Positions 1 through 14,600 are shown, counted from the first letter of the stretch. The stretch: 64,000 nt of DNA from Cladorhizidae sp. MBARI D1340-BT2 (GCA_028752905.1 JAQNBH010000011.1:4047272-4111271); one strand, 5' to 3'. Translations and numbers: made by a program. The notes: generated by a model not told the origin, from the letters alone.

Positions 1-300
1 CATGATTAGCTTGATTGCTTATAATACAGCACATGATTAGCTTGATTGCTTATAATACAGCACATGATTAGCTTGATTGCTTATAATACAGCACATCATT
101 AGCTTGATTGCTTGTAATGCAGCATGTGCATTAGCTTGATTGCATATAATACAGCACATGATTGGCTTGATTGCATATAATACAGCACATGATTAGCTTG
201 ATTGCTTATAATACAGCACATGCATTAGCTTGATTGCTTATAATACAGCACTTGGATTGGCTTGATTGCTTGTAATGCAGCACATGCATTAGCTTGATCA
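1..300. repeat. 31-bp minisatellite
   Basis: About nine copies of a 31-bp unit beginning CATGATTAGCTTGATTGCTT, with units starting at 1, 32 and 63. Copies alternate in small variants such as GCATTAGC versus GATTAGC. The array is cut by the window edge. Confidence 0.9.
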
Positions 301-319
301 TGTCATCAACGAACCGACT

Positions 320-1660
320 AGGTGATCCTGACTTTTCTTCCATCAAGAAATAGGTAGTCATGGACGTGCATTGGAACATTTGGAATCTTCTTGTACTAAA
401 GTTGTTATGACTGGACCTATTGTACGCAAGGTGCACAGTGCGGGGTGTGTGCAATTGCATTGAAGAGGACAATCAAGTTTTTTCATACTTTTTCTATGCG
501 GTTTCTTGGAGTCAGCCAGTTTACTGCTTCAGCCAATAGTTTACTGCTTCAGCCAATAGTTTACTTTACTGCTTCAGCTAAGAGTTTACTGCTTCAGCCA
601 AGAGTTGACTGCTTCAGCTAAGAGTTTACTGCTTCAGCCAAGAGTTGACTGCTTCAGCTAATAGTTTACTGCTTCAGGTAAGAGTTTACTGCTTCAGCCA
701 AGAGTTTACTGCTTCAGCTAAGAGTTTACTGCTTCAGCCAATAGTTTACTGCTTCAGGTAAGAGTTTACTGCTTCAGCCAAGAGTTTACTGCTTCAGCTA
801 AGAGTTTACTGCTTCAGCCAATAGTTTACTGCTTCAGCTAATAGTTTACTGCTTCAGGTAAGAGTTTACTGCTTCAGCCAATAGTTTACTGCTTCAGCTA
901 AGAGTTTACTGCTTCAGCCAATAGTTTACTGCTTCAGCTAAGAGTTTACTGCTTCAGCCAAGAGTTGACTGCTTCAGCTAATAGTTTACTGCTTCAGGTA
1001 AGAGTTTACTGCTTCAGCTAAGAGTTTACTGCTTCAGCTAAGAGTTTACTGCTTCAGGTAAGAGTTTACTGCTTCAGCTAAGAGTTTACTGCTTCAGTTA
1101 AGAGTTTACTGCTTCAGGTAAGAGTTTACTGCTTCAGCCAAGAGTTTACTGCTTCAGCCAAGAGTTTACTGCTTCAGCCAATAGTTTACAAATTCAGCTA
1201 AGAGTTTACCGCTTCAGGTAAGAGTTTACTGCTTCAGGTAAGAGTTTACTGCTTCAGGTAAGAGTTTACTGCTTCAGCTAAGAGTTTACTGCTTCAGGTA
1301 AGAGTTTACTGCTTCAGCTAAGAGTTTACTGCTTCAGCTAAGAGTTTACTGCTTCAGGTAAGAGTTTACTGTTTCATCAGCCAAGGATTCAAGGCATGCT
1401 GGGAATCTTTTTGGAGGTAATATCTGCCGCCCACCGTCCTGGCAGCTAAGAAGTTGCTGACATGAGTTTTAGCTGAGATATGAGCTTATTTTTTATGGGC
1501 TGCCGTCTGCCATTTAAAAAAGTGGGTCACTAATATAGGGAATGCTAGCATACTCGCCAATTATCATCTGCCATGTTTGGTCTGTGGAGTTATCATGGTG
1601 AGTTGCTGCCAAGTCTTTGAAGGAGGTTGTAGCTGACCCTCTGCCCAGAGGCTGACTCTA
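320..1660. mobile_element. Interspersed element copy split by a 20-bp minisatellite
   Basis: The flanks 320-420 and 1380-1620 resemble 32310-32390 and 32470-32640 in the same order and strand. Shared stretches include TAGTCATGGACGTGCATT and AAAAGTGGGTCA. The two halves are therefore one element, separated here by an array absent from the second copy. No transposase is recognised. Confidence 0.55.
515..1377. repeat. 20-bp minisatellite
   Basis: About 42 copies of GTTTACTGCTTCAGCTAAGA with C/T/G changes after CAG (CAGCCA, CAGCTA, CAGGTA). CAG|GTAAGA in the last variant reads like a 5' splice site on the plus strand. Confidence 0.93.
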
Positions 1661-1692
1661 ACAACAACAGCAACAACAACAACAACAACAAG
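1660..1692. repeat. (CAA)n microsatellite
   Basis: A run of about ten AAC/CAA triplets. Confidence 0.9.
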
Positions 1693-1764
1693 ATATAGTA
1701 CATGTACTGTATGTGACTATTTGTGTGCAGTACAAGAAGAATTAGAAAAAATGTTTTCAAGGCC

Positions 1765-2478
1765 ATACTCGTGCTGGAGTCTAGACAAGGCCATACTCGT
1801 GCTGGAGTCTAGACAAGACCATACTCGTGCTGGAGGCCATACTCGTGATGGAGTCTAGACAAGACCATACTCGTGCTGGAGTCTAGACAAGGCCATACTC
1901 GTGCTGGAGTCTAGACAAGACCATACTCGTGCTGGAGTCTAGACAAGACCATACTCGTGCTGGAGTCTAGACAAGACCATACTCGTGCTGGAGTCTAGAC
2001 AAGGCCATACTCATGCTGGAGTCTAGACAATGCCATACTCGTGCTGGAGTCTAGACAAGGCCATACTCGTGCTGGAGTCTAGACAAGACCATACTCGTGC
2101 TGGAGTCTAGACAAGGCCATACTCGTGCTGGAGTCTAGACAAGACCATACTCGTGCTGGAGTCTAGACAAGGCCATACTCGTGCTGGAGTCTAGACAAGA
2201 CCATACTCGTGCTGGAGTCTAGACAAGACCATACTCGTGCTGGAGTCTAGACAAGGCCATACTCGTGCTGGAGTCTAGACAAGACCATACTCGTGCTGGA
2301 GTCTAGACAAGGCCATACTCGTGCTGGAGTCTAGACAAGGCCATACTCGTGCTGGAGTCTAGACAAGGCCATACTCGTGCTGGAGTCTAGACAAGGCCAT
2401 ACTCGTGCTGGAGTCTAGACAAGGCCATACTCGTGCTGGAGTCTAGACAAGGCCATACTCGTGCTGGAGTCTAGACAA
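1765..2478. repeat. 28-bp minisatellite
   Basis: About 25 copies of a 28-bp unit containing CCATACTCGTGCTGGAGTCT then AGACAAGG or AGACAAGA. The alternation of AAGG and AAGA gives an irregular two-state pattern. One shortened copy lies at about 1835-1850. Confidence 0.93.
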
Positions 2479-2569
2479 GAGCTTGGACTCAGTTCCTTCC
2501 CCAAGGCATAATCCTGACATTGCATCATCATGATGTCACCATCAATACTGTGTAAAGATCAGTGCTGGA

Positions 2570-2775
2570 TTAGAGTTTCAGCTAGGGTTAGTGCCTGGGC
2601 AATAGCTAGGGTTAGGGCCAGGGCAATAGCTAGGGTTAGGGTTAGGGAAGTAGCTAGAGCTAGAGAAACTGCTAGAGCAAATAGCTAGGGTTAGGGCCAA
2701 GGCAATAGCTAGGGTTAGGGCCAGGGCAATAGCTAGAGTTAGGGAAGAAGCTAGAGCTAGGAAAATTGCTAGAGC
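2570..2775. repeat. Degenerate TTAGGG-like repeat
   Basis: Variable units of the form AGCTAGGGTTAGGGCCAGGG, with short telomere-like GGTTAGGGTTAGGG near 2635. This is an interstitial array, not a chromosome end. Confidence 0.7.
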
Positions 2776-2974
2776 AGTGCAAGCAAACTGTATACCTACA
2801 ATGTCATCATGTCGTGCTAGGATTCTTGTTGCATTCCTGTGCTACATGTATTATGGGGAACTGGCCAGAACTCTGACCTCGAGACTGATGCTGGATTGGT
2901 CAGCTCTGAACAACACAACTTCTGGAGTTCTCAACATTGCCACAACCGACCACCACCCAACCGTATATAGACAA

Positions 2975-3062
2975 TGAACAACAAACAACAACTAAATAAC
3001 AACACAATAACAACACAATAACAACACAATAACAACACAATAACAAAACAAGACAATAACTA
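2975..3062. repeat. AC/AAC-rich short tandem repeat
   Basis: Repeats of AATAACAACAC with drift. No gene is seen between 2780 and 3190. Confidence 0.7.
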
Positions 3063-3194
3063 GAAACAGGAACAAAATATTAAAAGAAGACTTGTGTCCA
3101 TGCATGTCGATGATCCTTACCAGTTGAGATCAATTTATAAATGGTAAAAGGTCCTCTCAATGTTTGTGGTTCACTCGAGTACATTGTTGCCTCC

Positions 3195-3728
3195 CTTCTT
3201 TTTTGGCAGGTCGACCTAATAGAGTTGTTGGTTTTTTGACAGGTCGACCTAATAGGGTTGTTGGTAAATATATTGACAGGTCGACCTAATAGAGTTGTTG
3301 GTAAATATATTGACAGATCGACCTAAGAGTTGTTGGAAAATATATTGACAGATCGACCTAAGAGTTGTGGTAAATATATTGACAGGTCGACCTAAGAGTT
3401 GTTGTTAAATATATTGACAGGTCGACCTAAGAGTGTTGGTAAATATATTGACAGGTCGACCTAAGAGTTGTTGGTAAAATATATTGACAGGTTGACCTAA
3501 GAGTTGTTGGTAAATATATTGACAGGTCGACCTAATAGAGTTGTCGGTAAATATATATTGACAGGTCGACCTAATAGAGTTGTTTGTAAATATATTGACA
3601 GGTTGACCTAATAGAGTTGTTGGTAAATATATTGACAGGTTGACCTAATAGAGTTGTTGGTAAATATATTGACAGGTCGACCTAATAGAGTTGTTGGTAA
3701 ATATATTGACAGGTCGACCTAATAGTAA
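3195..3728. repeat. 37-bp minisatellite with GTCGAC
   Basis: About 14 copies of a unit containing TTGACAGGTCGACCTAATAG then AGTTGTTGGTAAATATA. Copies differ by loss of ATAG. Each carries the palindrome GGTCGACC. Confidence 0.93.
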
Positions 3729-3979
3729 ATATTAAAAATTAGTAGGAGTGACAATTTTTCAAAGTGTTCATTCAATCAGCTAAAAAACAATTGCCACTTT
3801 GGAGGAGACCAAGGTTGGTTGAAATGTTAGCATTCCTGCTGCTATTGTCATTACTCCTCCACCCCACCTCTCCCCCACTCATCCCTCCTCCACCCACCCA
3901 CTCCCCCTACTCCTCCCCCTCCACCCACTCCTCCCCCTCCACCCACCTCTTCCTCGTGGGCCTCCTCGCCTCACTACAG

Positions 3980-4221
3980 GCAGCTGTCTGACATAGATGG
4001 CGATGGTTGTCTGGATGCTGCCGAATTTTGTATGGCCATGTGTCTAGTCCACCACTGGCTCTCGGGGGCGCACCTCCCATCATCCTTGCCGCTACCACTT
4101 TCCTCCCTTTACCGAGATCTCAAGTGGCCACACCTACCACCAGCCAGTGAGGAACACATCCTCAAATGCCATAAAGTGTTTGAAGTATTTCAGAAGAACG
4201 TGAAGACAGGAAAGATGATTG
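3980..4221 (+). CDS. Exon: second half of an EH domain, linker and start of the next EH domain
   Basis: The acceptor is CACTACAG after a long pyrimidine-rich stretch, and the donor is GATTG|GTAAGT. The exon begins with the last base of a codon, inferred to be the conserved EH Trp, then reads QLSDIDGDGCLDAAEFCMAM. The EF-hand loop D-x-D-x-D-G-x-x-D-x-x-E has all Ca2+ ligand positions filled. A Pro/Leu-rich stretch ending LPLPL, a Trp-containing linker and SEEHILKCHKVFEVFQ follow, which is helix 1 of the next EH domain. It ends after the first base of a Gly codon. The missing first half of this EH domain must lie upstream of the window; I found no matching exon in 1-3979. Confidence 0.9.
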
Positions 4222-4254
4222 GTAAGTTAAGTAGCCATTGGGAGGGCAATCTCC

Positions 4255-4400
4255 TTAGCCCTAGCCCTAGCCCTTAGTCCTAACCCTGGCTCCTAATACT
4301 GTAGCACTAACCCCTTCACCATAGCCCTAGCCATTAGTCCTAACCCTAGCTCCTTATACTGTAGCACCAACCCCTTCACCATAGCCCTAGCCCTTACTCT
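4255..4400. repeat. CCCTAG/CCTAAC-rich repeat next to the intron 1 donor
   Basis: Irregular units of CCCTAGCCCTTAGTCCTAAC beginning about 30 bases after the donor, with a related patch at 5440-5600. From 4400 to 5440 there is no supported gene; short open frames there have no recognisable domains. Confidence 0.7.
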
Positions 4401-5600
4401 AACCTTCTGAATAGCATAGTACATGTGCCATTATTAATCCTATACTACTTTATTCAGGTCTATATGGCTATTGATTTTCACCATTTTGTAGATCTTGATT
4501 AGATTACTAATGGAAATCTTCATTGAGGTTGCAGCCTTTGGTCTAGCTAATTGCATTTTACAATTGTTGAAAATTTTTCCAGCTGCGAGAGGAATAACTG
4601 ATCTAGTGGTTTTTGCAGAGGTGAAACAAAACAAGGATGCCATGGCAACAGCAGCCAGGTCAAAAGAATTTGGAGAAGGTTCAAAGTTTCAGTTCTTTGA
4701 TAAACAGTGGTGTGTGAATACTGAGTCTAGGTCTACTATTTATATGGATACTGAGCCATTATGGCTGACCCAATACTCCATTGAAAAGTTAGGGAATCTG
4801 TGCATGAAGCAAGGAGGAGTGTGAAGAGAATGAGGCAAGTCTGCCAACTGAATGGGACTAGAACAAGACATTGTGTCGAAGCTTGCTGAACCAAGATCCA
4901 TCCTAAAAGGCTCCAGGTTATTCTATGATTTTTCCGATATTGCAGACTTCCCTTGAATACACATATCTGTAGTAAAAACATCTCTTGATCAACCCTCAGG
5001 CTTCAGACAAGCCATTCTGTATAAGGTGGAAATGAATAACAGATATTTGGTTTATGAATATGTTTGTTAAATCTTATAGTTAAATCTTATAAGATGATAC
5101 AAAAAAAAAATTATACTAAATATAAAAACATGTAGGGTTGCCATTGAACATTTGAATTGTGCTGTGTGCTCCAGAACCACAAGGGACCTCACAAATAATG
5201 ATAAACTCCAGCAACACTCTTGTGATGCAATGATCTAATAATAGCTTGACATCATTTTTCATGGTTTTCACTGTCTTTCTGAGCATTTTCTATGATTTTT
5301 ACACGCTGCCCAAGGAGAAGTAAACACTCTATACTCTTATTCGGGTCTATATATACTCTTATTCGATTTTTAGGAATTTTCCACCCTACATGTATATATA
5401 TTCTTATTCCGCCCTATACCACTATTAGGAAGACAAGAGTAGTCCTAACCCTGGCTCCTTATACTGTAGCACTTACCTATAGCCTTAGCCATTAGTTACA
5501 CTATAGCCCTAGGTCATTTAGTCCTAGCCCCTAGACACATTAGCACTAGCTACTTGTAGCCCTATCTAGCTCCTACATCTTAGGCCCTTCAGCCCTAGTC

Positions 5601-8600
5601 CTCAGTCAGTGTGCATACATGTGTGTGTATCTCAGTCAGTGTGCATACATGAGTGTGTATCTCAGTCAGTGTGCATACATGTGTGTGTATCTCAGTCAGT
5701 GTGCATACATGAGTGTGTATCTCAGTCAGTGTGCATACATGAGTGTGTATCTCAGTCAGTGTGCATACATGTGTGTGTATCTCAGTCAGTGTGCATACAT
5801 GTGTGTGTATCTCAGTCAGTGTGCATACATGAGTGTGTATCTCAGTCAGTGTGCATACATGTGTGTGTATCTCAGTCAGTGTGCATACATGAGTGTGTAT
5901 CTCAGTCAGTGTGCATACATGAGTGTGTATCTCAGTCAGTGTGCATACATGTGTGTGTATCTCAGTCAGTGTGCATACATGTGTGTGTATCTCAGTCAGT
6001 GTGCATACATGAGTGTGTATCTCAGTCAGTGTGCATACATGAGTGTGTATCTCAGTCAGTGTGCATACATGAGTGTGTATCTCAGTCAGTGTGCATACAT
6101 GTGTGTGTATCTCAGTCAGTGTGCATACATGAGTGTGTATCTCAGTCACTGTGCATACATGAGTGTGTATCTCAGTCAGTGTGCATACATGAGTGTGTAT
6201 CTCAGTCAGTGTGCATACATGTGTGTGTATCTCAGTCAGTGTGCATACATGAGTGTGTATCTCAGTCAGTGTGCATACATGAGTGTGTATCTCAGTCAGT
6301 GTGCATACATGTGTGTGTATCACAGTCAGTGTGCATACATGAGTGTGTATCTCAGTCAGTGTGCATACATGAGTGTGTATCTCAGTCAGTGTGCATACAT
6401 GAGTGTGTATCTCAGTCAGTGTGCATACATGAGTGTGTATCTCAGTCAGTGTGCATACATGAGTGTGTATCTCAGTCAGTGTGCATACATGAGTGTGTAT
6501 CTCAGTAAGTGTGCATACATGAGTGTGTATCTCAGTCAGTGTGCATACATGTGTGTGTATCTCAGTCAGTGTGCATACATGTGTGTGTATCTCAGTCAGT
6601 GTGCATACATGAGTGTGTATCTCAGTCAGTGTGCATACATGAGTGTGTATCTCAGTCAGTGTGCATACATGTGTGTGTATCTCAGTCAGTGTGCATACAT
6701 GAGTGTGTATCTCAGTCAGTGTGCATACATGAGTGTGTATCTCAGTCAGTGTGCATACATGAGTGTGTATCTCAGTCAGTGTGCATACATGAGTGTGTAT
6801 CTCAGTCAGTGTGCATACATGTGTGTGTATCTCAGTCAGTGTGCATACATGAGTGTGTACATATCTCAGTCAGTGTGCATACATGAGTGTGTATCTCAGT
6901 CAGTGTGCATACATGTGTGTGTATCTCAGTCAGTGTGCATACATGTGTGTGTATCTCAGTCAGTGTGCATACATGAGTGTGTATCTCAGTCAGTGTGCAT
7001 ACATGTGTGTGTATCTCAGTCAGTGTGCATACATGTGTGTGTATCTCAGTCAGTGTGCATACATGAGTGTGTATCTCAGTCAGTGTGCATACATGAGTGT
7101 GTATCTCAGTCAGTGTGCATACATGTGTGTGTATCTCAGTCAGTGTGCATACATGTGTGTGTATCTCAGTCAGTGTGCATACATGAGTGTGTATCTCAGT
7201 CAGTGTGCATACATGTGTGTGTATCTCAGTCAGTGTGCATACATGTGTGTGTATCTCAGTCAGTGTGCATACATGAGTGTGTATCTCAGTCAGTGTGCAT
7301 ACATGTGTGTGTATCTCAGTCAGTGTGCATACATGTGTGTGTATCTCAGTCAGTGTGCATACATGTGTGTGTATCTCAGTCAGTGTGCATACATGAGTGT
7401 GTATCTCAGTCAGTGTGCATACATGAGTGTGTATCTCAGTCAGTGTGCATACATGTGTGTGTATCTCAGTCAGTGTGCATACATGTGTGTGTATCTCAGT
7501 CAGTGTGCATACATGTGTGTGTATCTCAGTCAGTGTGCATACATGTGTGTGTATCTCAGTCAGTGTGCATACATGAGTGTGTATCTCAGTCAGTGTGCAT
7601 ACATGTGTGTGTATCTCAGTCAGTGTGCATACATGAGTGTGTATCTCAGTCAGTGTGCATACATGTGTGTGTATCTCAGTCAGTGTGCATACATGTGTGT
7701 GCATACATGAGTGTGTATCTCAGTCAGTGTGCATACATGAGTGTGTATCTCAGTCAGTGTGCATACATGTGTGTGTATCTCAGTCAGTGTGCATACATGT
7801 GTGTGTATCTCAGTCAGTGTGCATACATGAGTGTGTATCTCAGTCAGTGTGCATACATGTGTGTGTATCTCAGTCAGTGTGCATACATGTGTGTGTATCT
7901 CAGTCAGTGTGCATACATGTGTGTGTATCTCAGTCAGTGTGCATACATGTGTGTGTATCTCAGTCAGTGTGCATACATGAGTGTGTATCTCAGTCAGTGT
8001 GCATACATGAGTGTGTATCTCAGTCAGTGTGAATACATGAGTGTGTATCTCAGTCAGTGTGCATACATGTGTGTGTATCTCAGTCAGTGTGCATACATGT
8101 GTGTGTATCTCAGTCAGTGTGCATACATGAGTGTGTATCTCAGTCAGTGTGCATACTGTACATGAGTGTGTATCTCAGTCAGTGTGCATACATGAGTGTG
8201 TATCTCAGTCAGTGTGCATACATGAGTGTGTATCTCAGTCAGTGTGCATACATGTGTGTGTATCTCAGTCAGTGTGCATACATGAGTGTGTATCTCAGTC
8301 AGTGTGCATACATGAGTGTGTATCTCAGTCAGTGTGCATACATGAGTGTGTATCTCAGTCAGTGTGCATACATGAGTGTGTATCTCAGTCAGTGTGCATA
8401 CATGTGTGTGTATCTCAGTCAGTGTGCATACATGAGTGTGTATCTCAGTCAGTGTGCATACATGTGTGTGTATCTCAGTCAGTGTGCATACATGAGTGTG
8501 TATCTCAGTCAGTGTGCATACATGAGTGTGTATCTCAGTCAGTGTGCATACATGAGTGTGTATCTCAGTCAGTGTGCATACATGAGTGTGTATCTCAGTC

Positions 8601-11600
8601 AGTGTGCATACATGTGTGTGTATCTCAGTCAGTGTGCATACATGTGTGTGTATCTCAGTCAGTGTGCATACATGAGTGTGTATCTCAGTCAGTGTGCATA
8701 CATGAGTGTGTATCTCAGTCAGTGTGCATACATGAGTGTGTATCTCAGTCAGTGTGCATACATGTGTGTGTATCTCAGTCAGTGTGCATACATGAGTGTG
8801 TATCTCAGTCAGTGTGCATACATGTGTGTGTATCTCAGTCAGTGTGCATACATGAGTGTGTATCTCAGTCAGTATGCATACATGTGTGTGTATCTCAGTC
8901 AGTGTGCATACATGAGTGTGTATCTCAGTCAGTGTGCATACATGAGTGTGTATCTCAGTCAGTGTGCATACATGTGTGTGTATCTCAGTCAGTGTGCATA
9001 CATGTGTGTGTATCTCAGTCAGTGTGCATACATGTGTGTGTATCTCAGTCAGTGTGCATACATGAGTGTGTATCCCAGTCAGTGTGCATACATGAGTGTG
9101 TATCTCAGTCAGTGTGCATACATGTGTGTGTATCTCAGTCGGTGTGCATACATGTGTGTGTATCTCAGTCAGTGTGCATACATGTGTGTGTATCTCAGTC
9201 AGTGTGCATACATGAGTGTGTATCTCAGTCAGTGTGCATACATGAGTGTGTATCTCAGTCAGTGTGCATACATGAGTGTGTGTCTCAGTCAGTGTGCATA
9301 CATGTGTGTGTATCTCAGTCAGTGTGCATACATGTGTGTGTATCTCAGTCAGTGTGCATACATGAGTGTGTATCTCAGTCAGTGTGCATACATGTGTGTG
9401 TATCTCAGTCAGTGTGCATACATGTGTGTGTATCTCAGTCAGTGTGCATACATGTGTGTGTATCTCAGTCAGTGTGCATACATGAGTGTGTATCTCAGTC
9501 AGTGTGCATACATGAGTGTGTATCTCAGTCAGTGTGCATACATGAGTGTGTATCTCAGTCAGTGTGCATACATGAGTGTGTATCTCAGTCAGTGTGCATA
9601 CATGAGTGTGTATCTCAGTCAGTGTGCATACATGTGTGTGTATCTCAGTCAGTGTGCATACATGTGTGTGTATCTCAGTCAGTGTGCATACATGGGTGTG
9701 TATCTCAGTCAGTGTGCATACATGTGTGTGTATCTCAGTCAGTGTGCATACATGTGTGTGTATCTCAGTCAGTGTGCATACATGAGTGTGTATCTCAGTC
9801 AGTGTGCATACATGTGTGTGTATCTCAGTCAGTGTGCATACATGAGTGTGTATCTCAGTCACTGTGCATACATGAGTGTGTATCTCAGTCAGTGTGCATA
9901 CATGAGTGTGTATCTCAGTCAGTGTGCATACATGTGTGTGTATCTCAGTCAGTGTGCATACATGAGTGTGTATCTCAGTCAGTGTGCATACATGAGTGTG
10001 TATCTCAGTCAGTGTGCATACATGAGTGTGTATCTCAGTCACTGTGCATACATGAGTGTGTATCTCAGTCAGTGTGCATACATGAGTGTGTATCTCAGTC
10101 AGTGTGCATACATGTGTGTGTATCTCAGTCAGTGTGCATACATGTGTGTGTATCACAGTCAGTGTGCATACATGTGTGTGTATCTCAGTCAGTGTGCATA
10201 CATGTGTGTGTATCTCAGTCAGTGTGCATACATGAGTGTGTATCTCAGTCAGTGTGCATACATGTGTGTGTATCTCAGTCAGTGTGCATACATGAGTGTG
10301 TATCTCAGTCAGTGTGCATACATGAGTGTGTATCTCAGTAAGTGTGCATACATGAGTGTGTATCTCAGTCAGTGTGCATACATGTGTGTGTATCTCAGTC
10401 AGTGTGCATACATGTGTGTGTATCTCAGTCAGTGTGCATACATGAGTGTGTATCTCAGTCAGTGTGCATACATGAGTGTGTATCTCAGTCAGTGTGCATA
10501 CATGTGTGTGTATCTCAGTCAGTGTGCATACATGAGTGTGTATCTCAGTCAGTGTGCATACATGAGTGTGTATCTCAGTCAGTGTGCATACATGAGTGTG
10601 TATCTCAGTCAGTGTGCATACATGAGTGTGTATCTCAGTCAGTGTGCATACATGTGTGTGTATCTCAGTCAGTGTGCATACATGAGTGTGTACATATCTC
10701 AGTCAGTGTGCATACATGAGTGTGTATCTCAGTCAGTGTGCATACATGTGTGTGTATCTCAGTCAGTGTGCATACATGTGTGTGTATCTCAGTCAGTGTG
10801 CATACATGAGTGTGTATCTCAGTCAGTGTGCATACATGTGTGTGTATCTCAGTCAGTGTGCATACATGTGTGTGTATCTCAGTCAGTGTGCATACATGAG
10901 TGTGTATCTCAGTCAGTGTGCATACATGAGTGTGTATCTCAGTCAGTGTGCATACATGTGTGTGTATCTCAGTCAGTGTGCATACATGTGTGTGTATCTC
11001 AGTCAGTGTGCATACATGAGTGTGTATCTCAGTCAGTGTGCATACATGTGTGTGTATCTCAGTCAGTGTGCATACATGTGTGTGTATCTCAGTCAGTGTG
11101 CATACATGAGTGTGTATCTCAGTCAGTGTGCATACATGTGTGTGTATCTCAGTCAGTGTGCATACATGAGTGTATATCTCAGTCAGTGTGCATACATGTG
11201 TGTGTATCTCAGTCAGTGTGCATACATGTGTGTGTATCTCAGTCAGTGTGCATACATGTGTGTGTATCTCAGTCAGTGTGCATACATGTGTGTGTATCTC
11301 AGTCAGTGTGCATACATGTGTGTGTATCTCAGTCAGTGTGCATACATGAGTGTGTATCTCAGTCAGTGTGCATACATGAGTGTGTATCTCAGTCAGTGTG
11401 CATACATGTGTGTGTATCTCAGTCAGTGTGCATACATGTGTGTGTATCTCAGTCAGTGTGCATATGTACATGTGTGTGTATCTCAGTCAGTGTGCATACA
11501 TGTGTGTGTATCTCAGTCAGTGTGCATACATGTGTGTGTATCTCAGTCAGTGTGCATACATGTGTGTGTATCTCAGTCAGTGTGCATACATGAGTGTGTA

Positions 11601-14600
11601 TCTCAGTCAGTGTGCATACATGTGTGTGTATCTCAGTCAGTGTGCATACATGTGTGTGCATACATGAGTGTGTATCTCAGTCAGTGTGCATACATGAGTG
11701 TGTATCTCAGTCAGTGTGCATACATGTGTGTGTATCTCAGTCAGTGTGCATACATGTGTGTGTATCTCAGTCAGTGTGCATACATGAGTGTGTATCTCAG
11801 TCAGTGTGCATACATGAGTGTGTATCTCAGTCAGTGTGCATACATGAGTGTGTATCTCAGTCAGTGTGCATACATGTGTGTGTATCTCAGTCAGTGTGCA
11901 TACATGTGTGTGTATCTCAGTCAGTGTGCATACATGAGTGTGTATCTCAGTCAGTGTGCATACATGAGTGTGTATCTCAGTCAGTGTGAATACATGAGTG
12001 TGTATCTCAGTCAGTGTGCATACATGTGTGTGTATCTCAGTCAGTGTGCATACATGTGTGTGTATCTCAGTCAGTGTGCATACATGTGTGTGTATCTCAG
12101 TCAGTGTGCATACATGAGTGTGTATCTCAGTCAGTGTGCATACATGAGTGTGTATCTCAGTCAGTGTGCATACATGAGTGTGTATCTCAGTCAGTGTGCA
12201 TACATGAGTGTGTATCTCAGTCAGTGTGCATACATGTGTGTGTATCTCAGTCAGTGTGCATACATGAGTGTGTATCTCAGTCAGTGTGCATACATGAGTG
12301 TGTATCTCAGTCAGTGTGCATACATGAGTGTGTATCTCAGTCAGTGTGCATACATGAGTGTGTATCTCAGTCAGTGTGCATACATGTGTGTGTATCTCAG
12401 TCAGTGTGCATACATGAGTGTGTATCTCAGTCAGTGTGCATACATGTGTGTGTATCTCAGTCAGTGTGCATACATGAGTGTGTATCTCAGTCAGTGTGCA
12501 TACATGAGTGTGTATCTCAGTCACTGTGCATACATGAGTGTGTATCTCAGTCAGTGTGCATACATGAGTGTGTATCTCAGTCAGTGTGCATACATGTGTG
12601 TGTATCTCAGTCAGTGTGCATACATGAGTGTGTATCTCAGTCAGTGTGCATACATGAGTGTGTATCTCAGTCAGTGTGCATACATGTGTGTGTATCACAG
12701 TCAGTGTGCATACATGAGTGTGTATCTCAGTCAGTGTGCATACATGAGTGTGTATCTCAGTCAGTGTGCATACATGAGTGTGTATCTCAGTCAGTGTGCA
12801 TACATGAGTGTGTATCTCAGTCAGTGTGCATACATGAGTGTGTATCTCAGTCAGTGTGCATACATGAGTGTGTATCTCAGTAAGTGTGCATACATGAGTG
12901 TGTATCTCAGTCAGTGTGCATACATGTGTGTGTATCTCAGTCAGTGTGCATACATGTGTGTGTATCTCAGTCAGTGTGCATACATGAGTGTGTATCTCAG
13001 TCAGTGTGCATACATGAGTGTGTATCTCAGTCAGTGTGCATACATGTGTGTGTATCTCAGTCAGTGTGCATACATGAGTGTGTATCTCAGTCAGTGTGCA
13101 TACATGTGTGTGTATCTCAGTCAGTGTGCATACATGAGTGTGTATCTCAGTCAGTGTGCATACATGTGTGTGTATCTCAGTCAGTGTGCATACATGAGTG
13201 TGTATCTCAGTCAGTGTGCATACATGAGTGTGTATCTCAGTCAGTGTGCATACATGTGTGTGTATCTCAGTCAGTGTGCATACATGAGTGTGTACATATC
13301 TCAGTCAGTGTGCATACATGAGTGTGTATCTCAGTCAGTGTGCATACATGTGTGTGTATCTCAGTCAGTGTGCATACATGTGTGTGTATCTCAGTCAGTG
13401 TGCATACATGTGTGTGTATCTCAGTCAGTGTGCATACATGAGTGTGTATCTCAGTCAGTGTGCATACATGTGTGTGTATCTCAGTCAGTGTGCATACATG
13501 TGTGTGTATCTCAGTCAGTGTGCATACATGAGTGTGTATCTCAGTCAGTGTGCATACATGAGTGTGTATCTCAGTCAGTGTGCATACATGAGTGTGTATC
13601 TCAGTCAGTGTGCATACATGTGTGTGTATCTCAGTCAGTGTGCATACATGAGTGTGTATCTCAGTCAGTGTGCATACATGAGTGTGTATCTCAGTCAGTG
13701 TGCATACATGTGTGTGTATCTCAGTCAGTGTGCATACATGTGTGTGTATCTCAGTCAGTGTGCATACATGAGTGTGTATCTCAGTCAGTGTGCATACATG
13801 AGTGTGTATCTCAGTCAGTGTGCATACATGTGTGTGTATCTCAGTCAGTGTGCATACATGTGTGTGTATCTCAGTCAGTGTGCATACATGTGTGTGTATC
13901 TCAGTCAGTGTGCATACATGTGTGTGTATCTCAGTCAGTGTGCATACATGTGTGTGTATCTCAGTCAGTGTGCATACATGTGTGTGTATCTCAGTCAGTG
14001 TGCATACATGAGTGTGTATCTCAGTCAGTGTGCATACATGTGTGTGTATCTCAGTCAGTGTGCATACATGTGTGTGCATACATGAGTGTGTATCTCAGTC
14101 AGTGTGCATACATGAGTGTGTATCTCAGTCAGTGTGCATACATGTGTGTGTATCTCAGTCAGTGTGCATACATGTGTGTGTATCTCAGTCAGTGTGCATA
14201 CATGAGTGTGTATCTCAGTCAGTGTTCAGGTGCATACATGTGTGTGTATCTCAGTCAGTGTGCATACATGTGTGTGTATCTCAGTCAGTGTGCATACATG
14301 TGTGTGTATCTCAGTCAGTGTGCATACATGTGTGTGTATCTCAGTCAGTGTGCATACATGAGTGTGTATCTCAGTCAGTGTGCATACATGAGTGTGTATC
14401 TCAGTCAGTGTGCATACATGAGTGTGTATCTCAGTCAGTGTGCATACATGAGTGTGTATCTCAGTCAGTGTGCATACATGTGTGTGTATCTCAGTCAGTG
14501 TGCATACATGTGTGTGTATCTCAGTCAGTGTGCATACATGTGTGTGTATCTCAGTCAGTGTGCATACATGAGTGTGTATCTCAGTCAGTGTGCATACATG

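Noticed and set aside
4615..4824. Possible exon after TTTTTGCAG with frame VKQNKDAMATAARSKEFGEG
   Set aside because: It does not continue the EH domain, which needs NAAKYLL next. That sequence is found at 32865 in perfect phase. No good donor follows.
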